Source: Zygnema cylindricum
Taxonomy: Eukaryota > Streptophyta > Zygnematophyceae > Zygnematales > Zygnemataceae
NCBI GenBank assembly: GCA_037447655.1
Contig: JBBHKE010000040.1
Span: 178,028-242,027 of the forward strand
Length of the DNA stretch: 64,000 nt
Reading direction: 5' to 3'
Positions 9,770 through 21,087 of the stretch are shown piece after piece (the stretch's first letter is position 1; each line of letters begins with the position of its first letter). The notes under the pieces are model-generated. The model had not been told where the DNA came from and ran no database searches. It worked only from the letters and a program-made list of their open reading frames with translations. Position numbers and translations under genes: made by a program.

Positions 9770-10949
9770 CTGTAGTTAACTGGATTTTTTTATGAAATTG
9801 GAAGGAAAGGAACAACAAAAGACCAATCAGATGGCTTTTTAAAAATTAAAAAATTGTATACTTAAGGCAGTTGGGTATCCCGAGTCTTCGCTTTTAGGCT
9901 TTCTACAGCCTCATTTCTATGATGAATTTTACTTTTTTCACTTGATCAAAAGAAAAGAACAATTTTATGTTCGGTTCCAGAAAACAACGTATGAAGATAA
10001 ACAAGAAGTTGAGTCACACAAATCTGTAATGTCAACTATTATTCATGGTGCATAACTAGTTCTATTGCCTCCCTATTTTCTTTTCTTTTTGTGTATTTGT
10101 TTGTGTATTCCTCGCAAAGAATTTCCCTATTTCTGGATGATTTTTTTTTCAGGTGAGTGGATAAAAATGAGCTACTGCTGTTTTATTATTATTGGTGATA
10201 ATAATAAAAAAGAATTGAAGAGAGGTCAGGTGTTAATAAAACACTGCTTGCTTAAAACAAAAAGAGCCTTCCCCTTTCTCGAAAAATGTGTGGTTAATCA
10301 CAAAACTGTAAAATTAATAAAATAAAGTATAGCGTGTTAATGTTCCTAACATTGAAGAATAGGCGGTAATGGGAATTTGTTAATCATCTATGCATAAGTA
10401 CTTCGTTAAAGCTGGGAACAGATTAATTAAAATTCAAGACACACGTTTTCATAATGATAATTATGATGATTATCAGAAGAATTATAATTATTGAGAAGGA
10501 AACGTAACAATGAACAAACAATTATGACGAAATATAAAAACTTTCCGGGCCACTAAAAGTGGACTACAATTATGAAAACTGTCATATAAATATATGCTTA
10601 TTGACAAATTCACATAAGTGATAGAAGTATTCGTATAATACTATACCATGTGACTAATTGTATACACATATACACACATGCACACGTACTATCTTTAGTG
10701 TGGCATATGCCCAGTATTTCCGACATTGGTACAAAATTACTGCTTCACTATAAACTTTATGGGAACATGTCATAAACTCACCCTTCGACTTTTTTTTCCT
10801 AAGAAGTCTAATTATGCAAACTATTGACGATTGGCTGTCTAGTCAATTTCTAATACGGAAATGTTGGTCAGTAGAAAGGGGAAGAACATTCATAGTCGTG
10901 CTGTCATCTACAATTCTTAGACTTTCTTTGTCTGGATAACATTTTCTGT
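9770..10949 (-). other. 3' flank of gypsy-derived unit B
   Basis: Counterpart of 3340-4435, at roughly three-quarters identity by eye. Just past the GPY/F frame, reading the minus strand, is GTCGAAGGGTGAGTTTATGA, which resembles a polypurine tract followed by a TG... LTR start near 10790. This is inference. Confidence 0.45.
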
Positions 10950-11765
10950 TCATGGCTTATCTGATTCTAGGCTTAGGGTTTCTAGTGGTTCTTCTGTTTC
11001 TAGGTTTAGGTTTTTTAGACGAAATGCCTTTTGTCGGCCATAAAAGGGAAGTTTCGGCGAAGAGTACGGCCGTAAAAAGGAGGCATGGAACACATTATAC
11101 TGACAAATATCACCAGAAAGGCTTAGTTTGTACGAATTTTCACCCATTCTTTGAAGAATACGATACGGTCCGATGAAACGATGGGACGCCGTATTTTAAA
11201 AGAAATCATTATTTTGAAGGAAGGCTGTCGCAGGAAGGTTTGTGGAAACATACACAAGATCCCCAACGGAAAACTCACGAGGTCCTTGGAAAACCTTTTC
11301 TTGACTATATTCTTGAGATGTTTCTTGTGTTTGTTCCCCTGTTTGTCTGTTCTGCTGTTCTGTTGGTCGTTTCTGCTGTAAAAGCTCCCAACTTTTTTGC
11401 AGCTTCAAACGTTGAGGATTGGAGGGGAGAACGGAAGAATCACAAAAAGCATGTGACTCATTTCCAGGCTCAGTTTCAGGTTCCGTTCGAGAGTCAGTAG
11501 ATGAGAAACATGAATTAGGGGAAAGAAGTTCTGTGGCCACAATTTGTGAAAATATTTCCTTCTTGGGGTCTTCTTTCAACTGAATAGGTTCGCCGGTGTC
11601 GCTTTGAGTGGCATCGTCAATTTTTCTTTTTAGGAAATCTAATTTGCTCTTTGGTCGGAGGTTTTCTCTGGCAAGTTCCTGATTTGCAAGCTCATGAAAA
11701 TGGTCATTTATTTTTCCTCCAGGCGACAGACTTTCTCCATCAGCAAATACTTTTGCTAGAGGCAT
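10950..11765 (-). pseudogene. Ty3/gypsy integrase C-terminal (GPY/F) protein, copy B, one in-frame stop
   Basis: Frame of 271 codons from ATG at 11765 with one TAA at 11196-11198. The stop falls between AFLQNNDFF and NTASHRFIGPYRIL, where copy A reads a sense codon. The downstream part keeps RFIGPYRIL and NVFHASFLRPY in the same frame, so only one point change breaks it. The N-terminal part is about 35 residues longer than in copy A, with extra Lys/Asp/Glu-rich sequence. No integrase core is present. It is called a pseudogene because of the stop; the two copies diverge elsewhere without frameshift, which suggests the frame was under constraint for some time. Confidence 0.75.
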
Positions 11766-13090
11766 TTAAGTTTTTCTGCAGCTAATTCTTTATACAGCGA
11801 AGTGGTTACTTATTAAAGAGACCGAATTAATCGCTAAGAAAGGCTACAGTTTCAGAAAAAAAATAAAAAACAGTCAGAAGGTTTCAAAAATGTAGTAATG
11901 CCTCAGGAAACTCTTCGGAAAATTGTTGCAAAATTTGAGAAAGGACTATGTAACTTGTATGAGGTTGATTGTCGCAGATAAGACAAAAAATAGAATACGA
12001 GTAATATTACTGTTTGTGAAAAATAAGCTCCGGAATTCACTGAAATAGTATGATCCAATTTGAAATGGTAGAATTCAGTATGAAACTAACTCGCGAGCTC
12101 TAATTTTAGAGTTCTGTCTGCTAATAATACTTTATAGAACTTTCCTTCCTACATGAAACACGTGGAGAAATTTTTACATCCTTGGACTTTTGGAAGTCAA
12201 CGAGCCACGTGGCCTTGCAATACTTTCCAGAATCCAGATTGGTTACATGCATAGCGCTTACGTTGGATTGCTCAATGACAAGAACGCACCGACAATACCG
12301 TCGTCTGACTTAATTTGACTTGATCAAGAAACCCAGCCTGGAAAATGACAAACTGTCATTGAACTAGCCACTCATAATCAAGCACCGACATTACCGTTTT
12401 TAACGCTGGCTTTTAGGCGAAATAAAATATGATCCGCAGCGTTTCCCGCGGCTACCGGTATTGGCTATCGCAACGACTGACGTTTCGCAGATCTAATTTT
12501 TTATTTTTTTTCGGAGCATCGCATCGCGCAAAACGACCTTTGCTGTGCAGTGTGGCCTTTGTTTTAAAGTGCGAAATAGTATGCGTACGCTATATGTGGT
12601 TTTCCCGTAATTTTAGAGACGTATAACGCTCGTTAGAGTACGTGGTGACTGAATATAGTGTTTCGCGCACTTTTGACTTTTCGCACTTTTAAACTGTGGG
12701 CCTAATGGAGCCCCGGCTTTCAGGGTGATAACTGAATACCCATGGCGAAGTCCCAGTAGAAGCTTTTGGTATCTTATAACTGTAATCAATACAATGCGAA
12801 GTCACGGAACTATAATGTTTTGGGAAGAGTCGTGCCCAATAAGTTCGTTGACTTTTAGCGTACCTTGTCTTCAAAACTCTGACGACCTATCCTTTACGGT
12901 ACAAATTATGTACGGATGTACAATTAAGGCGTGCTTCGGGACATCTGTCCAAGGGCTGTTGAGAGCAGCAACGAATCTGATTGGCGAAAAGAATAACCGC
13001 GGACAAATAAACATTGGGGAGAAGCAACAGGATGACCTTGTTCCTCGGGAAGGAGATTTTAGGGGGACTAAATTGACTGGTCGGACGTGA
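11766..13090 (-). other. 5' flank of gypsy-derived unit B
   Basis: Counterpart of 5147-6540. Together, 3340-6540 and 9770-13090 form a direct duplication of about 3.2-3.3 kb. No separate gene is recognised. Confidence 0.5.
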
Positions 13091-14834
13091 ATGACAAAGG
13101 GATCTGCATAAGGAATCAATACCCCATTTTGACCTTATTTAATCGTTATTTATCGTAAATTCAGGCATAGAGTGTGTGACTTGCAACAAGCCCTTTGATC
13201 ATTGCTTTGTTTTGCGTTGTTATGGTTCCTAATGACATATATGAGTTCTACTTTATTCTCTTAATGTTTTTGTTAGCTATATAATTTTCATGGGAAGACA
13301 CGCTGCTATTAACTATTGCTTCCCATCTGTTTCTTCTTCTACAAAATTTTGTACGTTTTGTAACCTCCTAGAGCATATTTTCCTTCGGTAAATAACCAGT
13401 TCAAAATTACTTTGTGGGCTGATAACTATATCACGCCGTTTTCACTCGGCTCAGGTGAGATATCAAATTGATACAATGGTCGTCGAATGGAGGCCACACT
13501 CGCCTCGCTTAAAACTCCATAGAGCACGCCCGCTCCAATATCAAACGAAGGATCAGATATACAAAAAAACTAATGCACTATCACACAAGCCGAAGCATGT
13601 CTTTCACCACCACAAAGAGAAAAAAGCAGTCAGGCGAAAGTCCATTTGTTTCATTAAGACGTTTTTCGAAGCAATAATAATTCATACTTTGTCTCTCACT
13701 CAATGTAACTCTAACACAAACAAATTAACAAAATACAAAGAATTCAAATTCGTATCCGGTAGGTAGAACTAGCACCAATTAAACACTCCCAACAACACTC
13801 CGAAAGTACAGAGACTAACTTGTACTACGATACAAAAATTGATGGAAATAAAATAAAAAAAATCGCACGCAAACGACAAAACAAACGCGAAGCGAAACAA
13901 ATAACAAACACCACATCGGAATCGATAGTATTTTACAAATTTGATAAAGCCCCAATTTGTCAGGCACACTATTCCGCGATGTAAACGAACAAAAAAGTTT
14001 GTGAAAAAAAAAAAATGTATTTACTGGAAATTGTGAAAGTAAAACCATATGTGTATAAAAGGGGTAAAACGAAAGAAACACTTAAAGACAGAGTCACAAG
14101 GTTGTAAGCTATGTCTAAAAGATAAAAAAAAAAACAAATATCCAAAACAATAATAACAAAGTTGACCTCCAATAAAAAAGAGAAAACCTAAATGACTCTA
14201 CCAAAAAAAAGGCATGGTCCACACCATAGAGATCATGGATGTATTCTAGGTCCATTAGTGGAAGAGTTAGAAAACCTAGTTTGTCATCTTCATTGAAGGA
14301 TAGCCAGAACATTATGCTTTAGCCACAACAGGTGGTAATGTTTTGACAACATGAACTTTCTCGAGTGCGAACGCTTCGTACGGGCGAAGAACGCACCGTT
14401 TTAGCTCGAAAACATATATTTTCGTCGAAATCTGGCCCCCCTCCTCAAATAACATTGAGGAACATTGAAAAAAAATACTTATTACCATTGAAACGGGGTT
14501 GTAATAGAATTGTACCTTCTAAACATTCCCATTTACCTTTAAGAATAAGTTCAGTAACGTACACTTGAACTACATTGCCCATTGTTATTAGCATTGGGGA
14601 TATATTAACGTTATTGTGAAATTGGAAGTTGTAACAGTACTTTAGTGTAAAGAGTCGTCGTGGATTGTAATCCACTTCCTGAAATGGTGTTATCTAAACT
14701 ATGTTCCATAGTTCAAAAGTAGGTGAAAGTAGGCCCATACAATATGCCTATTGTACGCAAAACATACAATATGACCTTAAGACCCATATTGTATTGGTCG
14801 CAAAATGAAAAAAAATAGTATTTGCCAAATTCTG
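13091..14834. other. AT-rich region without recognised gene
   Basis: No domain, LTR, tRNA or splice-linked exon was recognised. A basic 103-codon frame lies at 13455-13766 (plus) without family resemblance. 14365-14400 holds GAACGCTTCGTACG-like words. Reported as empty on present evidence. Confidence 0.6.
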
Positions 14835-15014
14835 TACAAATACCTTATTTACAGTAGAGGATATTAGCGTGCCAAATTAGAGTACTTAAATAAATTAGAG
14901 TAAACTTCATAGTTGAAAAAGCTCTATCACATAAATTAGCGTTAATTACTATAATTATTTTTTTAGTTTTTGTACTCTAATTTTTTCATTACTCTAATTA
15001 CGATTCGCGGTGTA
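14835..15014 (+). mobile_element. Short TA-flanked element, family c, copy 1
   Basis: About 180 bp running from TACAAATACCTTATTTACA to GATTCGCGGTGTA. An inverted-orientation copy is at 63660-63843. It holds several ACTCTAAT/ATTAGAGT words that allow internal pairing. There is no coding capacity. TA at both ends fits a TA target duplication, as in Tc1/mariner-related MITEs. The family assignment is inference. Confidence 0.7.
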
Positions 15015-15017
15015 CTG

Positions 15018-15218
15018 TACACCGCCAATCGCTATTAGAGTATATAACGTTAATTCGGTGCCCCTAAATGTTGACCCCAAAACCTGAAATAGAATTAATA
15101 ACTCTATTTAAGGACGTGGACCATAATCTGCCACGTCTCAGGCACTAAATTAGAATCAATAACGTAATTGTTTTTTGACGCTATTTAATCCTTGACTCTA
15201 ATAGCGATTGGCGGTATA
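15018..15218 (+). mobile_element. MITE, family b, with about 24-bp terminal inverted repeats
   Basis: Begins TACACCGCCAATCGCTATTA and ends with its near-perfect reverse complement (TAATAGCGATTGGCGGTATA). It is 201 bp, non-coding and TA-flanked. It abuts the family c element with only CTG between them and sits about 310 bp before the PsK2 start codon. A worn relative lies at 28330-28449. Confidence 0.8.
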
Positions 15219-15528
15219 CTGTATTCCGGCGTCGCGTTGTGCATGGTCGGTGTGTCGGTTCTCACGTCGTGGTAACAGCGTCGAATGGGCGCGCTACTGT
15301 AGCATATTTGTACGAATAGATATCGCCTATTCCGGTTGACGCCGAAATCCAGGATTTGTACACCGGGAAAACAACAAGCGTATTGTACTTGACGTGGCTG
15401 CGCGATGCCGCACGAAAATGCGAAAGTCAAAGTAGCAAAGAGCGACAGCAAAGTTGGAGTTTCCTTGCTATGTTGCTGCTGTCGCTCTGCTGCTTGAGCA
15501 TGCGCATCCACTTCCCGCCTCGCTTTCC
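15219..15528 (+). promoter_or_regulatory. 5' flank of the PsK2-K2 gene
   Basis: The 310 bp between the MITE and the PsK2 ATG. It is rich in CGT/GTAC words and holds CTTGACGTGGC near 15388. No clear TATA box was identified. The pyrimidine-rich CTTCCCGCCTCGCTTTCC directly precedes the ATG but has no AG, so the ATG is more likely a true start than an internal exon edge. Confidence 0.3.
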
Positions 15529-16230
15529 ATGGAGACGACAGAAAGCGGCCGGCTGTATGAGCCTATCAGCGCCCTCCGCACTCTCTCTGCCGAACAAGTG
15601 GACGTGACCCTCGGGAACAGGCAATGGGGATTAGCCATCTACCATGGGTCGTTTGAGGGGAAATTTGCGTTTGTCCATGTTTTGGGACCTGAAGACAATG
15701 TAGTCGACATCGCACGTGCGATGCACCGCGTCAGCCAATCTGGTGTGGCGAATTTCATAGGCTGGTGTGAAAAAAGTAGAAGCATTGTGGTGGAGGGAGA
15801 ATATTGTGATTCGGTAAAGCAACGTATTAGTGGCAATTGTTGGTCGTGGCAGGATTTATGTCAGATAGCGAATGGAGTAGCAGCTACCGCTCTGTATATG
15901 GAAAGACGAGGTATTGATGTGTTTATAGATTTTGAGGTAATATTTCGTGACGACGGTGGTCACAGCAAGCTCATTTACCTTCCTTTCCATCCAGAAGCTG
16001 GGAGGACACGTGCTCAATTTGGATTGATGCTAAGGCAAATGATTTTGGGACCATATGTGGAACGCTTTACAGTACAAACTGACTTGAAAGAGGAGCTTCT
16101 TCCTCGTCTCACCGGATTGCCGAAGGAGGTGATGGGAAAACTCATTCAACTTATTGTTGCATGTTTGAAAAAAAAAGACATCACCATGGAGAAAATTGCA
16201 GAAGATTTTGACCACATTAGTAAAATGGCA
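15529..16230 (+). CDS. PsK2: catalytically empty kinase-like exon
   Basis: 234 codons from ATG at 15529 to a donor at 16230 (ATGGCA then GTGAGC), phase 0. It is the most divergent PsK copy and the only one with a plausible start codon instead of the CTGACAG acceptor. Landmarks: SALRTLSAEQ near residue 20; IYHGSFEG with no following lysine; VANFIGWCEKSRSIVVEGEY (subdomain IV to hinge); LCQIANGVAATALYMERRGI (helix E); FRDDGGHSKLIYLP where HRD/DFG should be; FGLMLRQMILGP (helix F); and VACLKKKDITMEKIAEDFDHI at the end. It cannot bind ATP or transfer phosphate in the canonical way. It is probably spliced to the kinase exon at 17151. Confidence 0.8.
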
Positions 16231-17150
16231 GTGAGCATCTTCTCCCTCCACCCCCTTGCCCCACTCCTTTTTCAATTCTTTTCCGTGCTAAGATTATAGT
16301 CGCTGAATAGTTACCATTTATCTGGTGTAACGTTGTTGTGGGTAGAGGAGGGCAAGTAGAGGAGGATAGACTATGGTCTTTTCAAGAGTTTTGAGGGGTG
16401 TGTAGAGGGCTTTTAAGAATTTGGGAAGGCATTTTTTCTCGCAAGGGAGGACGATGGATAGAAAGGAGAGTTTTTGATGTCTAAGAATCGGTAAGGAAGC
16501 AGCAGGCCCTCTCCCCATCCCCCAGCAAAAATCAATGTAAAAAAATAAAAATTAACCAGGAAAAACACAATGTAGAAAACTCTTTTGAGAAAGTGATACA
16601 CCGGGTACAACAATGTGCTCCGCCCTTCTCGAAAAAAAAATGATTCCTCTTCTCTCATTACTATGGCATGCTTTTTGTGCCCTATCTGTTTCCCCTTCTC
16701 TCACTACCTTGAAATTCTTTTTGCGCACTTTCTCTTTCCCCTTCCCCCTCATCCGTACACCAGCATGCCCACATCTTCATGCACTGTCCCCTGCATTCAC
16801 TGCTAAAACATCTCCTCTCCCCCCCCCAAATTCAAGCAAAACTTTCCCGAACGCCTCTTGAAAGCTCCATGAGAAATCCTCGAAATCCCTAAAACTCGTC
16901 CTTCCCCAATATAGCACCTCCTCCCCCTCTCCCCTCCCCCCTGTACAATGCATGATTGGACGGTCTTACGCAAATGATAAAATCAAATATTGTTGAGGGT
17001 TTTTCCGCGTTGTTGTCTATGCTCGTATGATCATTGTATACCGAATCTATGGTTGTCAACTTTGTGATGTGTCAACAAATATTTAAGCCAGTGTTCTTAT
17101 CCGTATTTGCTCCTAGTCTCTATTCTTATCGGTTGGCCATTGTTGCGCAG
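16231..17150 (+). other. Intron between PsK2 and K2
   Basis: Donor GCA/GTGAGC and acceptor TTGCGCAG/GTT, both phase 0, 920 nt. It holds a pyrimidine-rich stretch at 16720-16950. The last 80 bases resemble the region before the kinase exons of loci A and B (TTAAGCC...TCCG...), with indels that show it is non-coding. Confidence 0.65.
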
Positions 17151-18110
17151 GTTTATGGGATAGTCCTCCATTATCGCCTTTGGTACATTTCGTCAGAGGA
17201 GATCGCAGTTGCAACAAATAATTTCTCTCCTTCTAACATTATTGGGAAGGGAAATTCGGCCGAGGTTTACAAGGGTCGCCTTGGTAATTTGGAGGTGGCC
17301 GTCAAAAAGTTCAGTCCTGATAAATCCAGTTTTTCTTTTCATCGAGAGGTTCAACTGCTAAATAATCTACACGGTCTTAATATCCTGGTGGTTTTCGGTT
17401 TTGATCTCCATGGACTGTGTCTAGTTACTGAGTACGCGTCAAATGGCAGCCTGCAAGATTATCTCTATGGGACAGAAAATGATGGACAGCCAGTACTTCC
17501 ATGGGAAGATAAAGTGCGAATTTGTAGAGATATAACTTTAGCTGTGAGTGACATCCATAATCTAGGAGTGGTGCATCATGGCCTGAAACCGGAGAATGTG
17601 CTCTTCGACAAACGTGGAGGAATCAAAATATGTGGTATTGGTTCAGCAATACAAATGTATTGGAAAGATAGGTTTGCTCCTGAACTGGGAATGTTCCCTG
17701 AAGGATCAGAAATCTTAAAATGACGCCAACTTGCTTACATTACTTCCCATGTAAGCAGGCATTCAGATATGTATGCTCTTGGGCTCATTATTTTGGGGGT
17801 CCTAACAGGTCAGGACGCTTATGAATTATTGTGTAAACTCAAAAACCGTGAGGTGGAGGCGCAAGAGACTAACGACGAGGAAAAAATCTGTCCATGTTTG
17901 GATGTTGCTCGGTTTGAAGAACATGTTAAAAGTTTCTGTTCTCACCTAACAAGTGTCCGAATGTCTGTGGCGTTTGACTGATTAGTTCGGCTTGTCCTCC
18001 ATTGCTTGGAATGTGAATGTCCTCCTGGGAGTTTAAATGACATGCCACTCCAATTGGATTGTTGGGTTTATTTGGGACCTTTGTATAATTTATTGGCGCA
18101 AAGTAGATAG
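17151..18110 (+). pseudogene. K2: decayed kinase exon of the PsK2 gene
   Basis: Homologous to the kinase exons of loci A and B, read in one frame with two TGA stops (17721-17723 and 17979-17981). Retained: EEIAVATNNFSPSN, a glycine loop GKGNSAEV, the VAVKK lysine, and GSLQDYL. Lost: HRD reads HHG in VVHHGLKPEN, DFG reads GIG in KICGIGSA, and the activation segment to APE is unrecognisable. YALGLIILGVLTG (helix F) follows the first stop in frame, and a VRLVLHCLE remnant of helix I follows the second. The frame ends TAG at 18108-18110 with no coiled-coil exon found. Catalysis looks impossible. It is a pseudogene, or a transcript giving a truncated PsK plus N-lobe protein. Confidence 0.8.
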
Positions 18111-18699
18111 TGCAGCATGCAGACAAGTTATTTTTCAAAACCTTAGAAGCTTGAGAGTAAAATACTAGAATTAAATTTAAGTTAAGTGTCCTCGTCAAAA
18201 GAAGGGATCTGTACATTACCATGACATATTTTTGGAGGCTACACTTAATGTGTGCGTCGTCTAGGAAGGCAATTGAAGACAAAGGAGCATAGGTACATTT
18301 GTACAGGATAAATTTTTGTTAGGACAACAGTTGAAGAAGCAAGCTAATTGTAGAAGGGATGAAGCTTTTTCAGGAAACCATTTGTGAACATCGGAACAAA
18401 AACCGAAAGGTTAAATGAAAGAGCGTAGGAGCGTAGGCTGGAAGAAAGTTGAATGTCATCTTATGATTTTTCATGTGGCATATAATTTGTTTCTGTTTTA
18501 CTTCAATCTTTGTTGAATAATCTGTGATGATATTTTCTCACTATTTTTCCTTGAGAGTTTGCCTTTCTCACCACCCTCACAGGGGTGGCTGCCATCACCA
18601 GAGGGGGAGGCATTACCCACTATCAGGGGAGGGGAAAGGGGAGGGAAAGGAAGAAGGAGAGGGAAAGGGGACTTTGTTGGTAATGCAATATAGTTTACA
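18111..18699. other. Spacer between the K2 pseudogene and the copia element
   Basis: No gene or element recognised. 18605-18675 is G/A-rich and lies just before the truncated copia Gag. A direct copia 5' LTR is not visible here. Confidence 0.6.
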
Positions 18700-18703
18700 A
18701 GTT

Positions 18704-19576
18704 ATTTTGGATGCGGATAAACTAAGCGTTTTTCTTAACGCTTTGCCGGAGAAGCTTTCGCATCTTAAAGCTATTTTACGAGCGAAGGCGGATAATACTT
18801 TCGGATTCACCGTTAATTTTATCAAAATGTCGGAGGGAACTCCATCGGCTTCTTCAAGTGGAGGAGGAGTTCTCAACTCTACTACTCCCGAAACCCCGGA
18901 TCTTAACTATGCCGGTGGTAGAGGAGGTGGTAGAGGAGGTGGCCCGAGAGGTGGTGGTGGCGGCCGAGGCAACAAGAGGGAGCAAGGTCGTCCACCGAAA
19001 GTCCCTTCGGATCTTTCCAATGTGACATGCTACCGGTGTAACCGGTTTGGACATTTGTCTTCATCTTGTCCGGATAAGGATAAGCAATGTCATTTTTGCG
19101 GTAAGTGGGGGCATACGATCCCTCAATGTTATGCAAAGAGTGGAGATCCCGGAAGTGGAAGAGGAGGTAGAGGAGGTGATAGAGGCGATCGAGGTGGCGG
19201 CCGAGGAGGACGCCGCGGTGGTGGTCGTGGTTATGGTAATGCAAATTACTTTGACTATGGTAATGAAACCGGTGATGATTTTCCGGTTCTTAACCTTACC
19301 CTTGATTCGGTAAGTAGTGGAGGAAACTTGGAGAAAGAGTGGATCATTGATACGGGGGCATCTCACCATGTTTGCACGGATGCCACCTTGTTTGATGACA
19401 TGAGGGAACTTACGGTTCCAAAGTTTATTACGGTTGCAAGCGGCCATGTCATTTCGGTTGGTACGGTTGGCACGGTTCGGCTTGATCTTCTTTCATGGGA
19501 TAATGAAGGGAAAGAGAGATCGACGGAGTATATCAAAATACTCTTTACATTCCGGACGGTTCGGTCAATTTGTTAA
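18704..19576 (+). CDS. Copia Gag (C-terminal part) and protease
   Basis: Frame beginning in Gag at ADKLSVFLNALPEKLSHL. Two adjacent CCHC zinc knuckles follow (CYRCNRFGHLSSSC and CHFCGKWGHTIPQC), flanked on both sides by Gly/Arg-rich (GGR)n segments that resemble RGG boxes. The aspartic protease motif WIIDTGASHHVC follows. The frame ends early at 19576 because of a one-base shift near 19530; the reading continues at 19570 as IPDGSVNLLSV. Gag is cut at its N-terminus by the element's truncation. Confidence 0.9.
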   Translation: MLDADKLSVFLNALPEKLSHLKAILRAKADNTFGFTVNFIKMSEGTPSASSSGGGVLNSTTPETPDLNYAGGRGGGRGGGPRGGGGGRGNKREQGRPPKVPSDLSNVTCYRCNRFGHLSSSCPDKDKQCHFCGKWGHTIPQCYAKSGDPGSGRGGRGGDRGDRGGGRGGRRGGGRGYGNANYFDYGNETGDDFPVLNLTLDSVSSGGNLEKEWIIDTGASHHVCTDATLFDDMRELTVPKFITVASGHVISVGTVGTVRLDLLSWDNEGKERSTEYIKILFTFRTVRSIC

Positions 19577-21087
19577 GCGTTCAACAAATCCAAAAGAGTG
19601 GTGGAAGCTTACTTGCGAGAGGTGATCAATCTATTGAGATTTGGAATGAGAAGGGGAATGTAATTGGAGAAGGAGTTGTAACGGATGCGAATCATAGTCG
19701 GCTCTTATGGAGGAGGCCGAAATCTAAAGTTCCCACCGAGGGAATTTCACATCAAATTTCGGAGTTGAAAGGTGGTCTTACCTTATGGCATCATCGGATG
19801 TGTCACACATCCGAGGTAAGTTTGAAGAAGATGATTCGTCATTCTTCGGTGAGGGGTTTGGACCTCGCATCTGGTGAGAAGGTGAACGGATGCAGAGGAT
19901 GTAGCAAAGGACGTCAAATTCGGAAATCCCATCCGAAAAAAGACATCAAGCATCGAGCTCAAAGTCCTTTGGAGGTTGTTCACATCGATCTTTGTGGACA
20001 TATTAAACCCGAGACAATTGGAGGTAACAAGTATACTTTGGTGATTGTTGATGACTTCTCTCGGAAGTCATGGGTGTATTTATTGAAAAAGAAATCGGAT
20101 GCATTTGAAAAATTTAAAGAATGGCATGTGATGGCCGAAAGGCAAATTGATAAGAAGCTTAAGTCCATTCGTTCGGACAATGGAGGGGAGTTTGTTTTTT
20201 TTGAGGGGTATTGCAAGGAGTGGGGGATAAGGCATCAATTCACGGCGCCTTATTCTCCGGAGTCAAACGGAGTGGCCGAGAGGAAGAATCGTACCTTACA
20301 AGAAATGGTCTGTGCGATGGTTCATAGCTCCGGACGAGAGATATTTTTGTGGGGAGATGCGATTCTTACGGCGAATTATATTTGTAACCGAAGACTCACT
20401 TCGGTTTCAGGAAGTAAAACAACGGAGGAGTTATGGAGTGGGAGAAAGCCCATGGTTCATCATTTGAGAATTTGGGGATGTCATGCTACGGTTTATGTAG
20501 AATCAATTAAGAGGAAGGGGAAATTTGCACCAAGGTGTTGGCCGGGAATTTTTGTTGGTTATAGTGTGAAGGGGAATTTGTACCGAGTGTATGATCCGCC
20601 TCGTCACACCGTGGAGGAATCTCGGAATGTGAATTTTCATGAGGATCTCAAATCCGCCATGAATTCCGTTGGGAAATTTAAAGAGAATTTGGATTTTTAT
20701 GAGGAGAGTGAAATTGAGAACTTTCCGTTCACTGGGGATTCGGAATCCGATGTGGAACCGAATGAGAACACTAAGAAAAAGAACTTAAAGAAATCGGTTG
20801 AAATTGAATTTGAAAGAAAGAGTAATGGATCTTTGGATTCCCGAGTGCCTTCGAACATTCGGAAATCTCAAAGCTCTAAATCGAGTTCTAAATCGAGTGA
20901 GAAGGAAATTGAAATTGAATCTGAGGAAGAGAAAGAGGAAAAGGAGGAGGAGCAAGTTATTAGGAGGAGCTCTCGGATTACAAAGGGGAAGAAACCGGAG
21001 AAACTCACTTACGATCGAAAAGGGGAAAATGCATCAAATTCGCATTATTTTCTTTCCGATGCTAAGGAGACGGAGTTTCTTTGGTAG
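19570..21087 (+). CDS. Copia integrase
   Basis: The frame continues from the shifted protease. The GAG-pre-integrase zinc region is LWHHRMCHTSE...CRGC. The catalytic triad is visible: Asp in HIDLCG, Asp in SDNGGEF and Glu in SNGVAERKN. A Lys/Glu/Ser-rich linker follows at about residues 400-480. The frame stops at TAG 21085-21087 in the context TTTCTTTGGTAGCAATCACT; the RT frame continues in phase immediately after. Confidence 0.9.
   Translation: MLSVQQIQKSGGSLLARGDQSIEIWNEKGNVIGEGVVTDANHSRLLWRRPKSKVPTEGISHQISELKGGLTLWHHRMCHTSEVSLKKMIRHSSVRGLDLASGEKVNGCRGCSKGRQIRKSHPKKDIKHRAQSPLEVVHIDLCGHIKPETIGGNKYTLVIVDDFSRKSWVYLLKKKSDAFEKFKEWHVMAERQIDKKLKSIRSDNGGEFVFFEGYCKEWGIRHQFTAPYSPESNGVAERKNRTLQEMVCAMVHSSGREIFLWGDAILTANYICNRRLTSVSGSKTTEELWSGRKPMVHHLRIWGCHATVYVESIKRKGKFAPRCWPGIFVGYSVKGNLYRVYDPPRHTVEESRNVNFHEDLKSAMNSVGKFKENLDFYEESEIENFPFTGDSESDVEPNENTKKKNLKKSVEIEFERKSNGSLDSRVPSNIRKSQSSKSSSKSSEKEIEIESEEEKEEKEEEQVIRRSSRITKGKKPEKLTYDRKGENASNSHYFLSDAKETEFLW

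Noticed and set aside
13455-13766. 103-codon basic frame
   Set aside because: No family resemblance, no splice or promoter context, and AT-rich random-like composition.
17721-17723. Reassigned genetic code in which TGA is sense
   Set aside because: TGA also ends well-formed frames here (for example the copia RT frame at 22644-22646), and the in-frame stops are a mixture of TGA, TAA and TAG confined to worn copies.
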